Part shown: positions 11,158 through 23,380 of the stretch, in pieces | Layout of the letters: each line of letters starts with the position of its first letter | How positions within the stretch are numbered: the stretch's first letter is position 1 | NCBI GenBank assembly: GCA_011503125.2 | Contig: WWBZ02000016.1 | Coordinates: 1,674,001-1,738,000 of the forward strand | Reading direction: 5' to 3' | From: Botryosphaeria dothidea | Taxonomy: Eukaryota; Ascomycota; Dothideomycetes; Botryosphaeriales; Botryosphaeriaceae | DNA: 64,000 nucleotides | Made by a program: the position numbers and the translations under genes | The notes under the pieces: model-generated | What the model saw: the letters and a program-made list of their open reading frames with translations, nothing else | Told to the model about the DNA's origin: nothing | Databases searched by the model: none

Positions 11158-13968
11158 TTGACACCCCGCATACCACTGCTTCTTGCAGTGATGCCAATCG
11201 GGTCTAATTCTGTACAGAATTGCCTTCTGAATTTCTTAATTGTTACCCTTGGGTCATGACATCTTGATGACTGGCGGCTTATTGCATTCTTGGAGGGATA
11301 CCATTCTTCAGTACTTCATTGCACGCAATCTCCTCTGGACTCATCATACAAATTTCGCTATATTGGAGGACATCTTGGTACATGCTGGAAAGAGTCACCC
11401 ATTCACCCTTTTCTCGTCTCATCATTGAGCTCTCTCAAAGGCAGCGCTTTCCCTTTCTATGGTGGTATAAACGGTTTCATCACGAGCTTCACGGCCTTGC
11501 ATTGGGAATGAAATGGTGTTGGTGGCTGTTTGCTTTCTATCTTGGAGCGGCAATGTCTCATGACCGCTTTTGGTTGCATGAGGACTTCAAAAAGTGTTTT
11601 AACGACAGCATAGACGTGGGTGTACGTACTTTCGGTCTTTGTTATTCTTTTTATCTCGGTGTAGCATCATTACGAGAGTCATGGATTATCTGAATGAACG
11701 TCATTCGTATCTTCTGCGCAAGTTGGTTCTCTCCGACTGCCCTGCCTCCTCCAAGCAAGTGAATCCTTGCTGACATACGTAACCATAGACTCTCCTTCCC
11801 CTACCATTCCGCCCCTTTTTTCCGCATTCCTACTTCCCCTCCTCCTTTCTCACCTGATGTGGCTTCTCCGTCCTCCTCTCCGTCAATCCCTCACTCGCCC
11901 CGCGCCCGCCCAACGGCCCGGCCCGCATCTTCCTCTCCCATTCATTGAACCCCTTACCTCCGCCGCCGTCGACAGTCACACCAGGCCAACTACCCCACCC
12001 AACCTCCTTACGTCCATCCAGCCTCTCGTGCCCCAACTGCACGGCTTGAGTGAGCTTGGTAGGGGTGCCAAATCAGAAGGCAATATTTCCTACGTCTCCC
12101 CTGGACCCTTTTGCCTTGGCTTTTGCTATTTTTGAACAGTAGATATTGGCGGCATCAGGCGAGATTTTCTCACTCACCGCCTGCGGGACCCGCCCTACAA
12201 GGGTGTGCATGCACACTGCTGAATGGAGTAAGCTTCGAAATTTCGCCAGCCGCTCCGTCTACAGCGGCATTCATGCTTAGAGCGGTACAATCGCCAAAGC
12301 TCTGAAACGTCGACTCTCCCAGAGACCGGGAGAATGGAGGATGTTTCAGAGGCAAACCCATCAGCCCGGAGAGCTGGGCTTTTAACACGAGCGCATGAAC
12401 GAACTGAAAACTTTCAATACCTACCGGGGACCCGCTGCAACGATTCGCCAAGTTGATTTCCAGCTGCAGCAACACCAGGCCTTCCCAGCAACCGCATCCG
12501 CAACTGAAACACAGGGTCCAGGACTTGACAGCACTGCACGCATTGACAAACTGAACACCGTCGACATGTGAAAGATTTATTAGGCGCCCGGGCCGGTAGG
12601 GTAGCGCATCCTTCCCGCAGAGGTATTTTGATGACCCGCATGAGTTGCGCCGCTCCTTCTACCGGGTACCTGGTTCTTGCACCGGTGCGTGTCGGATGAT
12701 TTGCGATGCGGATGAGCCGCTACCGCTGCCGCTGCCGTTGGATGCGGATATTTGCCGTCTGCCACTGTTCAATGCGTGGCTGAAGGCACACCTGTCAACA
12801 CTACATAATTGCCCTCCGTGCATGGAGATATCCAGCACAACATCGATTCGCTCACCGAGGACAGCGCGAGCTGTGGTGGGCTGACGGGGAAAAAGCGAGG
12901 CGGCACAAGATGCAATACCCATACGCGCGTACACAAGGAAAAGGGCTACATGGGTACAAGGGTACATGCAGCCATGCATGCATGCACGCATCCTGTGCCC
13001 GCCGCGCCTTTTTCGCCCCCCCCCACCCCCCCATCTGCACCAAGCAAACCATTCAATAACAAGGCTCGGCGGCTGCGGCACTGCCAGAATCCCACCCGCC
13101 CATCCCACTCTATCGTTCCGCATCAGCAGAGCGCAATTGACCAATACCGGCCAACCCGCTCAGATCTCGCTCAGCTCTCACCGATGGCTCGTCCGCTTCT
13201 AAGATTCCCCTCTCTCACCGTGCCATCGCACCAGCCACCCCTATCCAATCTCACTTGAGCTTCTCTCACCTCCCGCTGCGTTCCCACGAGTACACACATG
13301 GCCAAACGCCCCCCGTGACTCCAGCCGCACGCAACGCTTAACGGTGCCATCTTATCCCGACGGGTGGGCATCAGCCGCACAACCTTCGACCATACCCAAG
13401 AAAACTTCCCTCTCTCAGGTCAAAAAAATTCTTGTCGTGGTAACTCCGAGTAAGCACACAAGGTCCGGAAACAACCTCTCAAACCGAACCGTCCTACTCC
13501 AGCAAGCCGTACATGTAGCACTTCGCTCTCGCACTTGTTGTTGCACGCAACACACGCAGTCAGCCCGCCCGCTCAGCTGAAAAGATTAAACAAAAAAAAA
13601 AGAAGCGTAGCATCGATACACAAGGAATTTAAAAAAAAGAGAACTCTCGGCGAACGAATGCAGGCTGTGCCTGACGGTCGCGATAATGCGGGAAAGTGTG
13701 CGATCACGCCAACAGGCGGAGGCGGTCTCCCGATTTGCTGAGAGGCGCCTAGGCTGTTCTTTTTGCCGCATTTGGTTTGTGGGGGGTTTTGGGAGGGGGG
13801 CGGCGCAGCCAACGGTCGCACGGCGGGGAGGTGCGGCCTATAGGAGGGTGCGCTCGCTCCGGCGGGCTGATGATGGTTGTACGAGGGGCGTGGCGCCTCG
13901 GTGGTTGGGGGGAGCTGGCTGGGGGTTGAGGCTGGGAGCGGGTGTAGTGGCGGAAGAAGCATGACCTC
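11158..13968. other. Gene-poor region, C/T-rich and simple-sequence stretches
   Basis: Begins with the 3' flank of the preceding gene. A C/T-rich tract spans about 11,780-11,960, alternating CATG/GCAT sequence lies at about 12,955-12,995, and a C-run lies at about 13,016-13,032. Frames on both strands are mutual shadows without recognisable domains. No gene seen. Confidence 0.45.
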
Positions 13969-14053
13969 GTGGGGAGTTGAAGCATTCGTCCGGATGGCTT
14001 TGTATCCTAGAATGCGATACAATTAGTTCCGGACGAATGCTTCGACTCCCCAC
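13969..14053. repeat. 85-nt inverted repeat able to form a long hairpin
   Basis: The left arm 13969-13993 and right arm 14029-14053 are complementary over 25 positions, with only one G.T wobble. Inside them, a second short stem (14000-14006 with 14016-14022, TTGTATC against GATACAA) closes a small loop. An RNA from either strand would fold into a stem of over 30 pairs with one internal bulge. It may be a miniature inverted-repeat element or a small-RNA precursor. No target-site duplication is evident. Confidence 0.8.
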
Positions 14054-15832
14054 CAAGTTGTTTTTCATCTAGTCTTCTGTGGACATGATCATCGGCTACA
14101 GCATCCCTCGGTGTGGGGGCGGGACTGTGAGGGCTGGGTCGGTGGTTGGAGATCTGCGGGATCTAGGGAGATGGTTGCTTGAGAAAAAAAAAATTTGGTA
14201 GGCTGTTGGTGTGGCGTGGGGGACATTGTGTGAGCTGAAAAGCGGCGTCCCAGACGATGTTCGTTGCGGGAAAGCTGCTGTTCCGTCGTGATAGTCCAAT
14301 ACTTTCTTGCAGATGTAGTTGAAAATGGGAGCCAGCACGAATGAGCGGAGCGGAGGTAAGAGAATGTGGGAGAGCCATTGGAGGAGCCGGAGGAAGTAAG
14401 GGCGTCACGTTGGGGCGGACTGCGTGGGTGGTCCGTTCGGAATATGCGGAGCGGAGGCGAGGGATGGAGTGGAGTGGAAAGGAAAGGAAAGGAAGAGAAG
14501 GGAGATGATGTGAAGTCAGGATGTACATGCATTAGTAGATAGAGGAAAGAATTCTCTCCCACACCTGTGCTGGGGGTGGGATGCCAATCGTCATTGCCAT
14601 CTTAGCTCAATCGAGGTGCTTCGGAGCAGCAACCGGAGGAGTTTTGCCTTGGTGGTTTCGCGGTCCACAACGGTAAAAGGGACAGTGACGTCTGTAATCT
14701 CTACTGGCACCTTAATGGACAACCGCGGAGAATTAATACCTAAGTCTAGCTCTAGAAATAAAAAACATAGGTGCCCGTGCGGTGGAGCCGGTCCATCTTC
14801 CGTCCACACTCCTCCCTCACATCCTCAATGCAATGCCCACAGACCTCTTCATTTTCCAGACCCACGCGTAGGCCACGCGTCTCAAACGTGTTCTTCACGG
14901 CCTATCACTCCCCGGTCTACGCATAGGCCTTTTAGCGCGCTTCCTCCAGTGCCACCACCGCCACGCCCTGCGGGGGAACCGTTGAGCTGCGGCAGCATTC
15001 TGCACCAACTTCGCAGCACAGCAGCAGACAAAAACGCATCAGAAATAGCTAGGCGTGGGTGCATGCAGGAACAGAAGGCCCGCAGCATGCTGGCGGCGTG
15101 GCGAGGCGGAAGTGTGCGTATAGCGTGGGGGATATGTGCATCTATCCGAGCACGGCAGGAAACCTCAGGTAGTATTTTCATTGCTGCTGTGCATTCGATT
15201 CTCCCTTTTTTAAGTGAATTGGCCAGCGTCGAACAAGGCTTTCGAGGGTGTGCGGAGTAAAGAAAAGGTGCGGTGAACAGGCAGCAGCCATGCGAAGCCC
15301 TGTAGATTAGGATCGTAGTACGAGAGCTCTACTCATTTGTCAGACGGCTCCCCAGTCTCTGACTGCGAGAGTGCTTGGGGTTGGGACAACTCATGGACGG
15401 TGTGAATCACGTAAGCGAATTAGGCAATTAGAGACACAGGGCTGAGGTAGTTGAATGCATGAACATGTCAAACCTTACAGGCTGAATGGTTGAAAAATTC
15501 AGCCAAGGGCACGAACGGAAATATCACATATCACATCAAGAGGATCAAAATAATTCAAGGTAAAAGCAATCTCGCGTGCCTAGCACCCACTCGCTATCAT
15601 GCATTTTTATCTCACTCGCTCAACTGCCGATGCTAATGTCAAATCCCCACCCACTCAAGTCTATTCCAGCCTCATGCAGCTATTGATGCACCCAGCCGTA
15701 GCCTGCCTCATCCTTGATGATGTGCGGCTGAAGGAAAAAAAAAGGGAGAGGTCCAACCAACGCCTCGCTATGCCATATTTTAAACCCACAAAACCATAAA
15801 ACCAAAAACCAAAAACCTCCCTCTACGTACAA
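14054..15832. other. Intergenic region, no supported gene
   Basis: Contains a GGAAA/GGGAA-type purine microsatellite near 14,470-14,505 and the 3' flank of the large channel gene. At 14,591-14,809 both strands stay open, but neither frame has an ATG start or recognisable product. Confidence 0.45.
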
Positions 15833-18800
15833 TTACAGTTGCATAAACTCCTCCGCCGAGTTGAAGTCCGGCGGCGGCTTCCTGAAGATGACGCGCGCCT
15901 TCGCGTCCAGCGCCGTGTACTGGTTGGTGATCCAGATGCCCCAGTCCTCGTCGGGCAGCGTCTCGCACAACGCGGCGGTGCGCCGGATCTCGTCGTCGCT
16001 CACGCCAAACTCGTCACGCGGGATCCAGATGCAGGGCTTGGTCATACGCAGCGCCGCGTGCTCGAACGCTTTGCGCACCAGCACGTCGCGCTCGTCCGGC
16101 GTCAGGTCCTCCAATTCGTCATGGTACCCCTGGAACAGGTAGCCGGAAGTCTGCGGCGTCTTGCCGAGCTCTGGGTCTGACGGGTTGGAGGGCGAAGAGT
16201 GGGAGGCGTGGTTGAGGTTGCGGTGATGGTGGTGCCGGCTCACGCGCTTTGGCCTGCTGTCCATGGACGGCGTGCTTTCCGGCTTGGCGACGCCAGTCAG
16301 ACGACGCGATGGCGGTTTCGTGTCCAGGTCCTGCAGCTCGATGGCACTATTTTTCTCACGCAAGGAGGGGTTGCTGGATCCGGGAGTCTTTGCCTTCTCG
16401 GTAGGAACGTTCTCCTCCTCCTCAAGCTCCGCCCATTTCTGTGCGAGCACAGCTTCAAACTGCTCTTGACGTTCTTGAGCCTCATCTTCCATGGTGATGG
16501 GAACATACTTGAACAAGGGGCTGAGAGATTTGTTAAGCATGTACTGGTAAATGATCGTCAAGATCAGGGTTACGATCATGACAATTGCGTGCGGCGCACA
16601 GATGACCCGGTTCTTCTCGTCACGTACGAGGAAGAACAGGCCAATCAGACAGAGCTGCATGACGTACAGGCCTGTGAACATCTGGTTGACCGCGCGTGGG
16701 AAATACAGACCGCCACTGTCGACGTTCCAGCGGAGCACATAGAATGAGTTGTAGCGGTAAACAACCCAAAACAAGGCAGCGACAAAAGAGCCGAAGATGA
16801 GCATAAACGGCGTGATGACCGAGTAAATGATGACAATGCAAGCAAAGTTTGTGTGCACCGGGAAAAGAGTACCCCACATGGTGTTGGGGAGCGTCTTCTG
16901 CCTGTTGAACTTGGCTCGTGCCGTATCATCCACAATCTTTCCCAGAACAAACCAGATGAAGAGCTGTGGAAGCTGGACCAGTTGCTGAGCGGAACCATAG
17001 AGAGCCTGAAGGAGGAGATAAGAGAAGAAGTAGTTGGCTCCTCTCGGCAAGTTCTCGGCCAGGATGGTTGGCACCTCCAAAGGAGAGTTTAGAATTTCGT
17101 CGAGGGTGGCTGTGATTCCGGAACTGAGAGTAACGACGAGGAAGACTTGGACAAACAGGAAAATGAACCAATAGCCCTGCGTTTCAAGCTCTTCCTCGAC
17201 ACCCGTGAAGACTCCAGTGAAATTGATCAGGAGACGGAAGACCATAGGAAGGACCATGAGGAGGACCGCCTGGAGAGCTGGAGGTAAAGCACCCTGAATG
17301 AGGGACTTTAACCATTTAGGAAGATCGGCAACCCATTTCAACCAGTGGAAAGCGTCCGCAATACTGTCAAGCTGGGACAGCAAACCGACAAAGGCCATAG
17401 GGAAAGCCCAAAGGATGATGATACCGATAATGATGGCAATCACAAGCGCGGTTTTCGCGTAAGCAGTCCACCAGGGCGTGGACAGATTGTCCCAGATGAC
17501 GTCCTTCGGGTCGATTTCGAGAACACGGGGCCCCATGTTCTTTGGCCTGTGGTGCGTGATCGACTGACATGCCATGTGAGCAGCGACTTGATGGTTGAAC
17601 TGGATAAAAGCCGAGTTCATCAGCGGGAATTTGTCCAAATTCTTCTCATCCTCTTCGATTTCTTTGCTCAGCTCGATTAGTTGCAGACGGCAATAAACAA
17701 TGACGTCAACCTTGGATCCGAATGAGAACCACCAAGTGGGCCAAATCTTCCACCACCAGTTGCATCGAGGAAAAAGAGACAATCTCATCGTCTCACGCTG
17801 GTTGGGCTTCAGGTACTTGAGCCACTCGCCCTCGGTCTTCTCTTTCTCCAATTCGCTCCTATATTTGTCCCAGTCGATGATCGGTGGCTTCTTGGCGTAC
17901 TTGTCTCGTTGCTTCTTCTCTTCCAGTTGTTGTTCAGTATCGGTGGCCTTGAGCCCATCGGCGGCCTTGAGTCCATCGGTTTCAGGATCAGGAGACGCCT
18001 CAGGAGTGGGATCCAGTTGAGGGATAGGCATGCTCAGTGGGTACTCATCTGACTCGCGCTGGAAAGGCTCGGGGCTGGGGAATGCACTGTTCCTACGGAA
18101 GAGACGTAGAGGGTTCATGTGGTGAAGTTCACTGTCGTCTTTCTTCCCCTCTTCAGCAATCGGCTCTGTGCGTACACGAGAACGAGACACGTTCGGGGAA
18201 GAATGCATGGCAGGAGACTTGAAGGGAGCTCCGCTTGAAGAGATGCGTCTCCCATCTGACCCCCTGTGGAGATAGTCTTTGCTGTTAGTGCGAGGGCTTT
18301 TGTGGGGTGCGGTGTGGGCGCGGCGGAGATGGTCCTTCGCTGGACCGAGGTGACCAGCGCCTGATGGTAAATCGGCCACCGTCTCATCCTCTCCATCGAG
18401 GTCTGGGACATAGCCAACAGGATTAGCAGCGCTGAAGCTCTTGTCGAGATTGTTACGAGCTCTTCCAATGCCGGTCACTACGCCTGTGGCAGTCTCTTTA
18501 CCCAATTTCTCCACACCATGACCAACACTTTCAAAGCCACGACCAATTCCATGACCAACAGCGCCAAATCCGCGGCCGACGGCTTGCAGACCTTGGCCAA
18601 AAGGGATGGGGAGCCTGCCGCGCTTTGCAGATTTCGTGCTCTTGCTATCTTCCTCCTCGGCATGTGCAATGGCCTGGTCGAGCTCCTCGTCGACGTCGTG
18701 GGGTATGTTGGGACTGTTAACGGCAAGACCAGCATCATTTGCCATGGCTTCGGCCAGACGCTGGTCGTTGGCATCATCGGCCTCTTTCTCTGCCTGCGTC

Positions 18801-19708
18801 TTTTTGCCAGCCCTTTTATCTTCCTTCCTGCGCATTTGCAAGGCCTTGCGTTTGCAGGCGCGGATCAAAGAAGTTTCGGCAGCTTCCAGTCGCCTCGCAA
18901 TTTCCAGCTGCTTGTTTTTCTTGTCCAGCAAATCGCCGTAGTCTCTGTTGACCCAGATGTTACGGATTCCACCAGGGAAGGCATCGAACAAGGCATCAAG
19001 GGCATCGACGTTGCACCACTTGTCGGGAATGTTGCTGACCAGGACGGTAGTGGCCGAGGCGCGAATGCGGTGAGAAGGCGAGGTCATCCAACGCTGGCGC
19101 TCCTGAATATAGTTGAGCAATTCGTCGTAGAAGACATAGCAAACCCAGACGATGACGACAATGGCGATGACCAAATGGCCGGTATAGCGATTGGTATGTT
19201 TATTGTCGAGATTGCCCCAGCCGTACTCGTCAAGACCGTTATTGCTCGGATTGTCGATACCGACGGTGTTTAGCGGAAGGATAATGGGTAGGACGACGAG
19301 CATCAGAGGTAGAAATAGTTTGAGCTCCATGAAAAGCAGGCGAACAAAGCAGTATGCGTCGAGACCACATTTTTCGATAAAGGGCTTGCGCTTCGTTTCG
19401 AAAACGGGCTTGATCCAGGTGAACCAGCCGGGGGGCGGAGGGTCGAATCGTTGGCGCTCAGGTACGAGGTAGGTCGTCGGAGAGCTGAGGTGGTGCGTTA
19501 GATAGCGCCATGGTAGCGGGTGGAAATAGGGGACGCACTAGATGCGCTGGTACTTCAGACGCAGCAGATAGAAGGTCCAGAAGAAGACGCCGAAGAAGGC
19601 CATACCCGCGACCAGCGAGGCCATGAGCTGGCCGAAGGAGATGCCCTCATTCTGCAGGGCCTTGCTGGAGTTGGGATCCGAGGAGGTGAGATTGTCCCAG
19701 ACAGACAT
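15833..19708 (-). CDS. CSC1/OSCA/TMEM63-family (DUF221) cation channel
   Basis: Exon 1 (19539-19708) and exon 2 (15833-19484), joined over a 54-nt intron with a CTAAC branch site, give 1273 aa. Family order is clear: an N-terminal helix (about 28-52) and the YSPTTYLVPERQR segment, two further helices (about 110-180), a long cytosolic domain containing SNIPDKW and later FIQF, and then a multi-helix pore region (about 690-1010) with WDNLSTPWW at its entry. A C-terminal extension ends in PCIWIPRDEFGVSDDEI. Family members are calcium-permeable channels opened by osmotic or mechanical stress in the plasma or internal membranes. Odd feature: the cytosolic loop is expanded by about 200 residues, with a Gly-rich repeat (VGRGFGAVGHGIGRG) and a long Ser/Pro-rich segment. 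Earlier in-frame starts inside the large exon would miss the first helix. Confidence 0.9.
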
Positions 19709-21453
19709 GTTGGCGGCGGGTGCTATGCTGTCGCGGGATGCATGGGGGGTTAAGATGCGGTAGGAGGATTGCGGAGTGGAGCGATGCGGAGAGGAATGGT
19801 TGGGTTTGGGTGGAGGCGCAAGAGAAGTAGGTCAGTTCGCTTTCGAAAGGTGCAGCAGCGGAGGGCGCAGAGTGGGCTAAGTGTGGGCGAGTGAGGCCAG
19901 CGCTGCCGCGTCTAGAGCTCCGTGCACTGGTGCGCAGCCCCAAACAAGAGTGGACCCTTGTACCGGCGCAAAGCCGTCGACGTCACCAGCGTGATTGGCT
20001 TGTCTCTGCCGCCGCGTCGTTTGCCCGCTTGGCGCCAGCACAACTCAGCATTCTGCGCGCGCCTCGACCGCCGGCGCATAGGTGGCCAGTGGCGAGACCG
20101 GCGTTGCGAGAGGGCCGCGGCGACAACAGGCGCTCGGCGGGGCGCTCTCGACCAACGCTTTCTGCCGCAGGGCCGAATCCGAAACACATTTTCTGCGCCC
20201 TGCATCGCTGCGTGATCGTCGCATGGGGGAACAGCAACTCTAATGACGCTCTGCTCCACCGCGCTCGCGGATCCATTGCACAGTTCACGCAGCATGCCAC
20301 CAACATCGTCATCGGTGGAAGCAAAACAAACTGCAACCACTCCTTGCGTGGCCGTTGGTCTCTCCTGGCTGCACGAGACCCGTCCGTCCATTTGTCGTGC
20401 CGATCCGCAGCGCCGTCCTTCCCGAGCACCCCAACCCCCGCCACCCACCCAAACTCTGGCCCGTACGCGTACCGAGCAAACCATCCGTGTCTCCAGCTTC
20501 AACAATGCTCAGTTGCCTCCCTTCTGCCCGTCACAGTCCTCGTCGCGCCGAGCGAGGAGAGCTGTAGAGGATATCCGTATCGCAGGACAGATCTCGCATA
20601 TCTGCATCCCGATCCCTTGAAACAGCATCCCTGTTTGCAGGCATCCTCCTCCAAGATTCGAGCAAACCACGAAGAGCCCACTGCGCCACCTCCGCTTTGC
20701 GCCACACCTGCCCCTCGGCTGCCTTTGTCAATTTTTGGCCCTGTGGCCCTGCGACCACTCTCCCGGCACTGTCCAGCCGCTCCCCGACGTCAAAGACCTC
20801 TCGCAGTCAACGTCTTCATCGAGACAATTTCTCCCCGTTGGCCGTTCCAGGCCACCATTCTGGCCCTTTGCCCGCCTTATACTTGACTCAACTGCCGTCT
20901 CAGTGCCCCATCTCGCCCCGGACCCCGGTCTCCCCCATCGCCCTTTCATCCCACCGGCGCCGTCACCCCTTTCGTCCATCAACACAAAACATTCTGCGCA
21001 CACAGCTCGATCCACCACTTCTGACCTCATGGACATTGTGTCTCTGGTGCCCAAGTACATCGTGATTCCCCCCTGATCGCATATGCCGATGCATTACCGG
21101 GCACGCCCTCAACTTTTTGGCGAGATTGCGATGCACGTCATCCTCCTCATCTCCCAGCCGACATTCTTGCTGTCTTAGTAATCTACCGGCCTCCTTGTGG
21201 AATCGAAACCAGCTCAAGAAAGGATATTGGTGAGATTTGCAACATCCCTTTCGCCATTATCGGCGCAGGCCCTGTTTCAACATGCATGTCTACAACATGG
21301 TCTTGGCCATCACGCGGCTGTCTTTACCGAGACACATCGAATCAAGACGATAATTTTCTTCCGGATAGTTCGGATTCAGGAAATATTATCATATGTTCAT
21401 CACTCTGGCATCTTCGTGGGACATGCGCATCCATCATCCAACAGGATTGTCTC
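19709..21453. other. Upstream region of the channel gene
   Basis: Holds the promoter and leader of the reverse-strand channel gene and the 3' flank of the oxidoreductase. Long forward frames (e.g. 19,891-20,886) are Arg/Pro/Ser-rich, lack a convincing start and overlap equally long reverse frames. No gene seen. Confidence 0.45.
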
Positions 21454-23380
21454 TCAACTTCGCTTAGCTTCCAGCGAATTTCCCTTCTTCACCTCCTCCT
21501 TCCACATCAACCTCTCTTCGTCGACGACGCCTGGGCCCTTATATACACTGCCATACAGTCCTGATGCCCAGTCTTCACCTTCGCCCTTCTTCGGCGCCTT
21601 CCTGCGGTACCACCTTCCGTACACCAGCAGATAGTATAGCCTGAAAGCCAGCAGCGCAAACTTATCTCTCTCAAGATCTTCGGGATACGTAGCGCCCAGA
21701 TCGACCGCCGCAGCGAGACCACTCATGATAGCCACCTCATGCGCATTGAGCAGCGTCCACGACGACGCAAACCGCGTGTGCCGGCGACCTTGCAGCAGCC
21801 ACATCCACGGCACCACAAACGCATAATGCGTCCACGAGTGGCAAAGCTGATGCCACCAATCCTTCCTGATAACCTTGGACTCATCAATCTCATTATCCGT
21901 CCACAGATGCCCGTCCCGCTTCTTATTGAGGAAGATGGTCTGAAACACGTGATTATCAAAGTCAACATCCGGCGGGAACTGGGCCTGGTAGTTGGTGCAA
22001 TCGAAGCACATTTCGAGCTTGGTCATGTCCTGCTCGTACGGCTTGATGTAGTACATGGGCCGGAACGACTTCTTGGCGTACTCGCAGCGGGCCGACATGT
22101 CGACGCCGCCGAGGCTCGAAACGGCCTGCTCCGCGTTGAAACCGTTCTCGTAGTGGCGCCGCATGTAGTCAGCGTCGCAGTGCGTGATGGTAATGTCGTC
22201 GGAGAACTTAGCTGAGCCGAGCACGCGGGATTCGCGCCACGACGCTGTCTTGCCCAGAAGGCGTTTAGACGTGTCGGCACTAGAGGAAGAAAACATCCGT
22301 TAGCGTGCACAGTCCGCCATCCAATTGCCGTAACGGGCAACGAGGGAGAATCGATGACGTACAGACAACACAACACCAATTCATCATACCGCTCCTCCAC
22401 CTCCACGGCCCCCGCATCCGCATTGCTCGTCTCGTCCTCGGGCGCCCACGCGCTGGCCGGGTTGTGCCCGTCCTGCGCTGGCGTCCTCTCGATCGTCTTG
22501 ACCACGACACCCTTCCTGCCCCTCTCGACCACCTGCGTCAGCTCCGTCGCCAGCCGCACCTCGACGCCCCGGCGCTCCAGATCCTTGCGCCAGTCGTCGT
22601 AGAAGTTCCCGAAGTTCGGAAACACCACCATCGGCGGCGTGTTGCTCGCGATGCTCTTGTCGTCCGGCGGATACCACATGCCGTACGTCGGACTGGTGCA
22701 CAGCCGCTCGAGAATGATGCTCGGCACCTCCGGCGTGTAGTTGCCCGTGCCCAGGAACAGCGCGACCATCGGCAGCGCCACCGCGTTCGCGAACTCGTAG
22801 CTGAACGCGAACAGCTTCATCAGGAGCTTGATTGGCAGAAGCGCGAAGAGGACCTCGCAGGCGCGCACGATGTGCAGCATGCGCGCGAAGCGCTTGACCT
22901 CCTTCTGGTGGCGCTCGAGCAGCTTGGTGGGGTAGACGTTGGTCCAAAAGGAGTCGCCCTTGCCGAACGAGACGTGCAGCTCGACGGGGTTGGCGGCGTA
23001 GCCCTGGCGCGCGAACATGGTGAGGGTGTGGTGGAAGATGTAGGAGCCGCCCTGCACGCCCTGGTTCAGCCAGGAGGCGCCGTGCTTGCGCTTGTCGAGC
23101 GGAATTGAGAAGGCTTGCCCGCCGCAGTAGGAGACGCTGTCGATGAGCGTGACGGCGAATTTGTCGGGGTGCTGGGAGAGGTGGTAGGCGCAGGACATGC
23201 CTGGGGGGCTGTTAGCTGCTGGAGGTGAATTGGAGCTGTGGATTTGTGGTCGACAGTATCATGATTGCGGGTTGATGCGTTGCTCGTGAGGGAATCGGTG
23301 TGTGAGTGCTGTGGTTGCATACCAGCCGCTCCGGCTCCTACCACCAACACCTTCTTCTTTCCCTCCTTATTGCTCGCCAT
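21454..23380 (-). CDS. FAD/NAD(P)-binding oxidoreductase, amine-oxidase-like
   Basis: Exons 23323-23380, 22363-23200 and 21454-22279 encode 573 aa. The introns are 122 nt and 83 nt; the second has a GCTAAC branch site. The N terminus has the dinucleotide-binding fold: KKVLVVGAGAAG followed by MSCAYHL and, one strand later, TLIDSVSYCGGQA. The GxGxxG is split exactly by intron 1, which supports the model. HGASWLNQGVQGG fits the flavin-contacting segment of predicted NAD/FAD-binding proteins related to amine oxidases. The C-terminal third (Trp-rich, RKDWWHQLCHSWTHY) may bind substrate. It probably oxidises an amine or hydrocarbon-like substrate; the substrate cannot be told from sequence. An upstream in-frame codon at 23431 would add 17 residues but places the Rossmann strand further from the start. 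Confidence 0.8.

Noticed and set aside
14591..14809. Reverse frame that stays open opposite a forward frame (14,616-15,260)
   Set aside because: Neither strand has an ATG start or recognisable domain. It may be a relic but cannot be supported.
19891..20886. 331-codon forward frame upstream of the channel gene
   Set aside because: Arg/Pro/Ser-rich, no convincing ATG, overlapped by long reverse frames; typical of GC-rich non-coding DNA.
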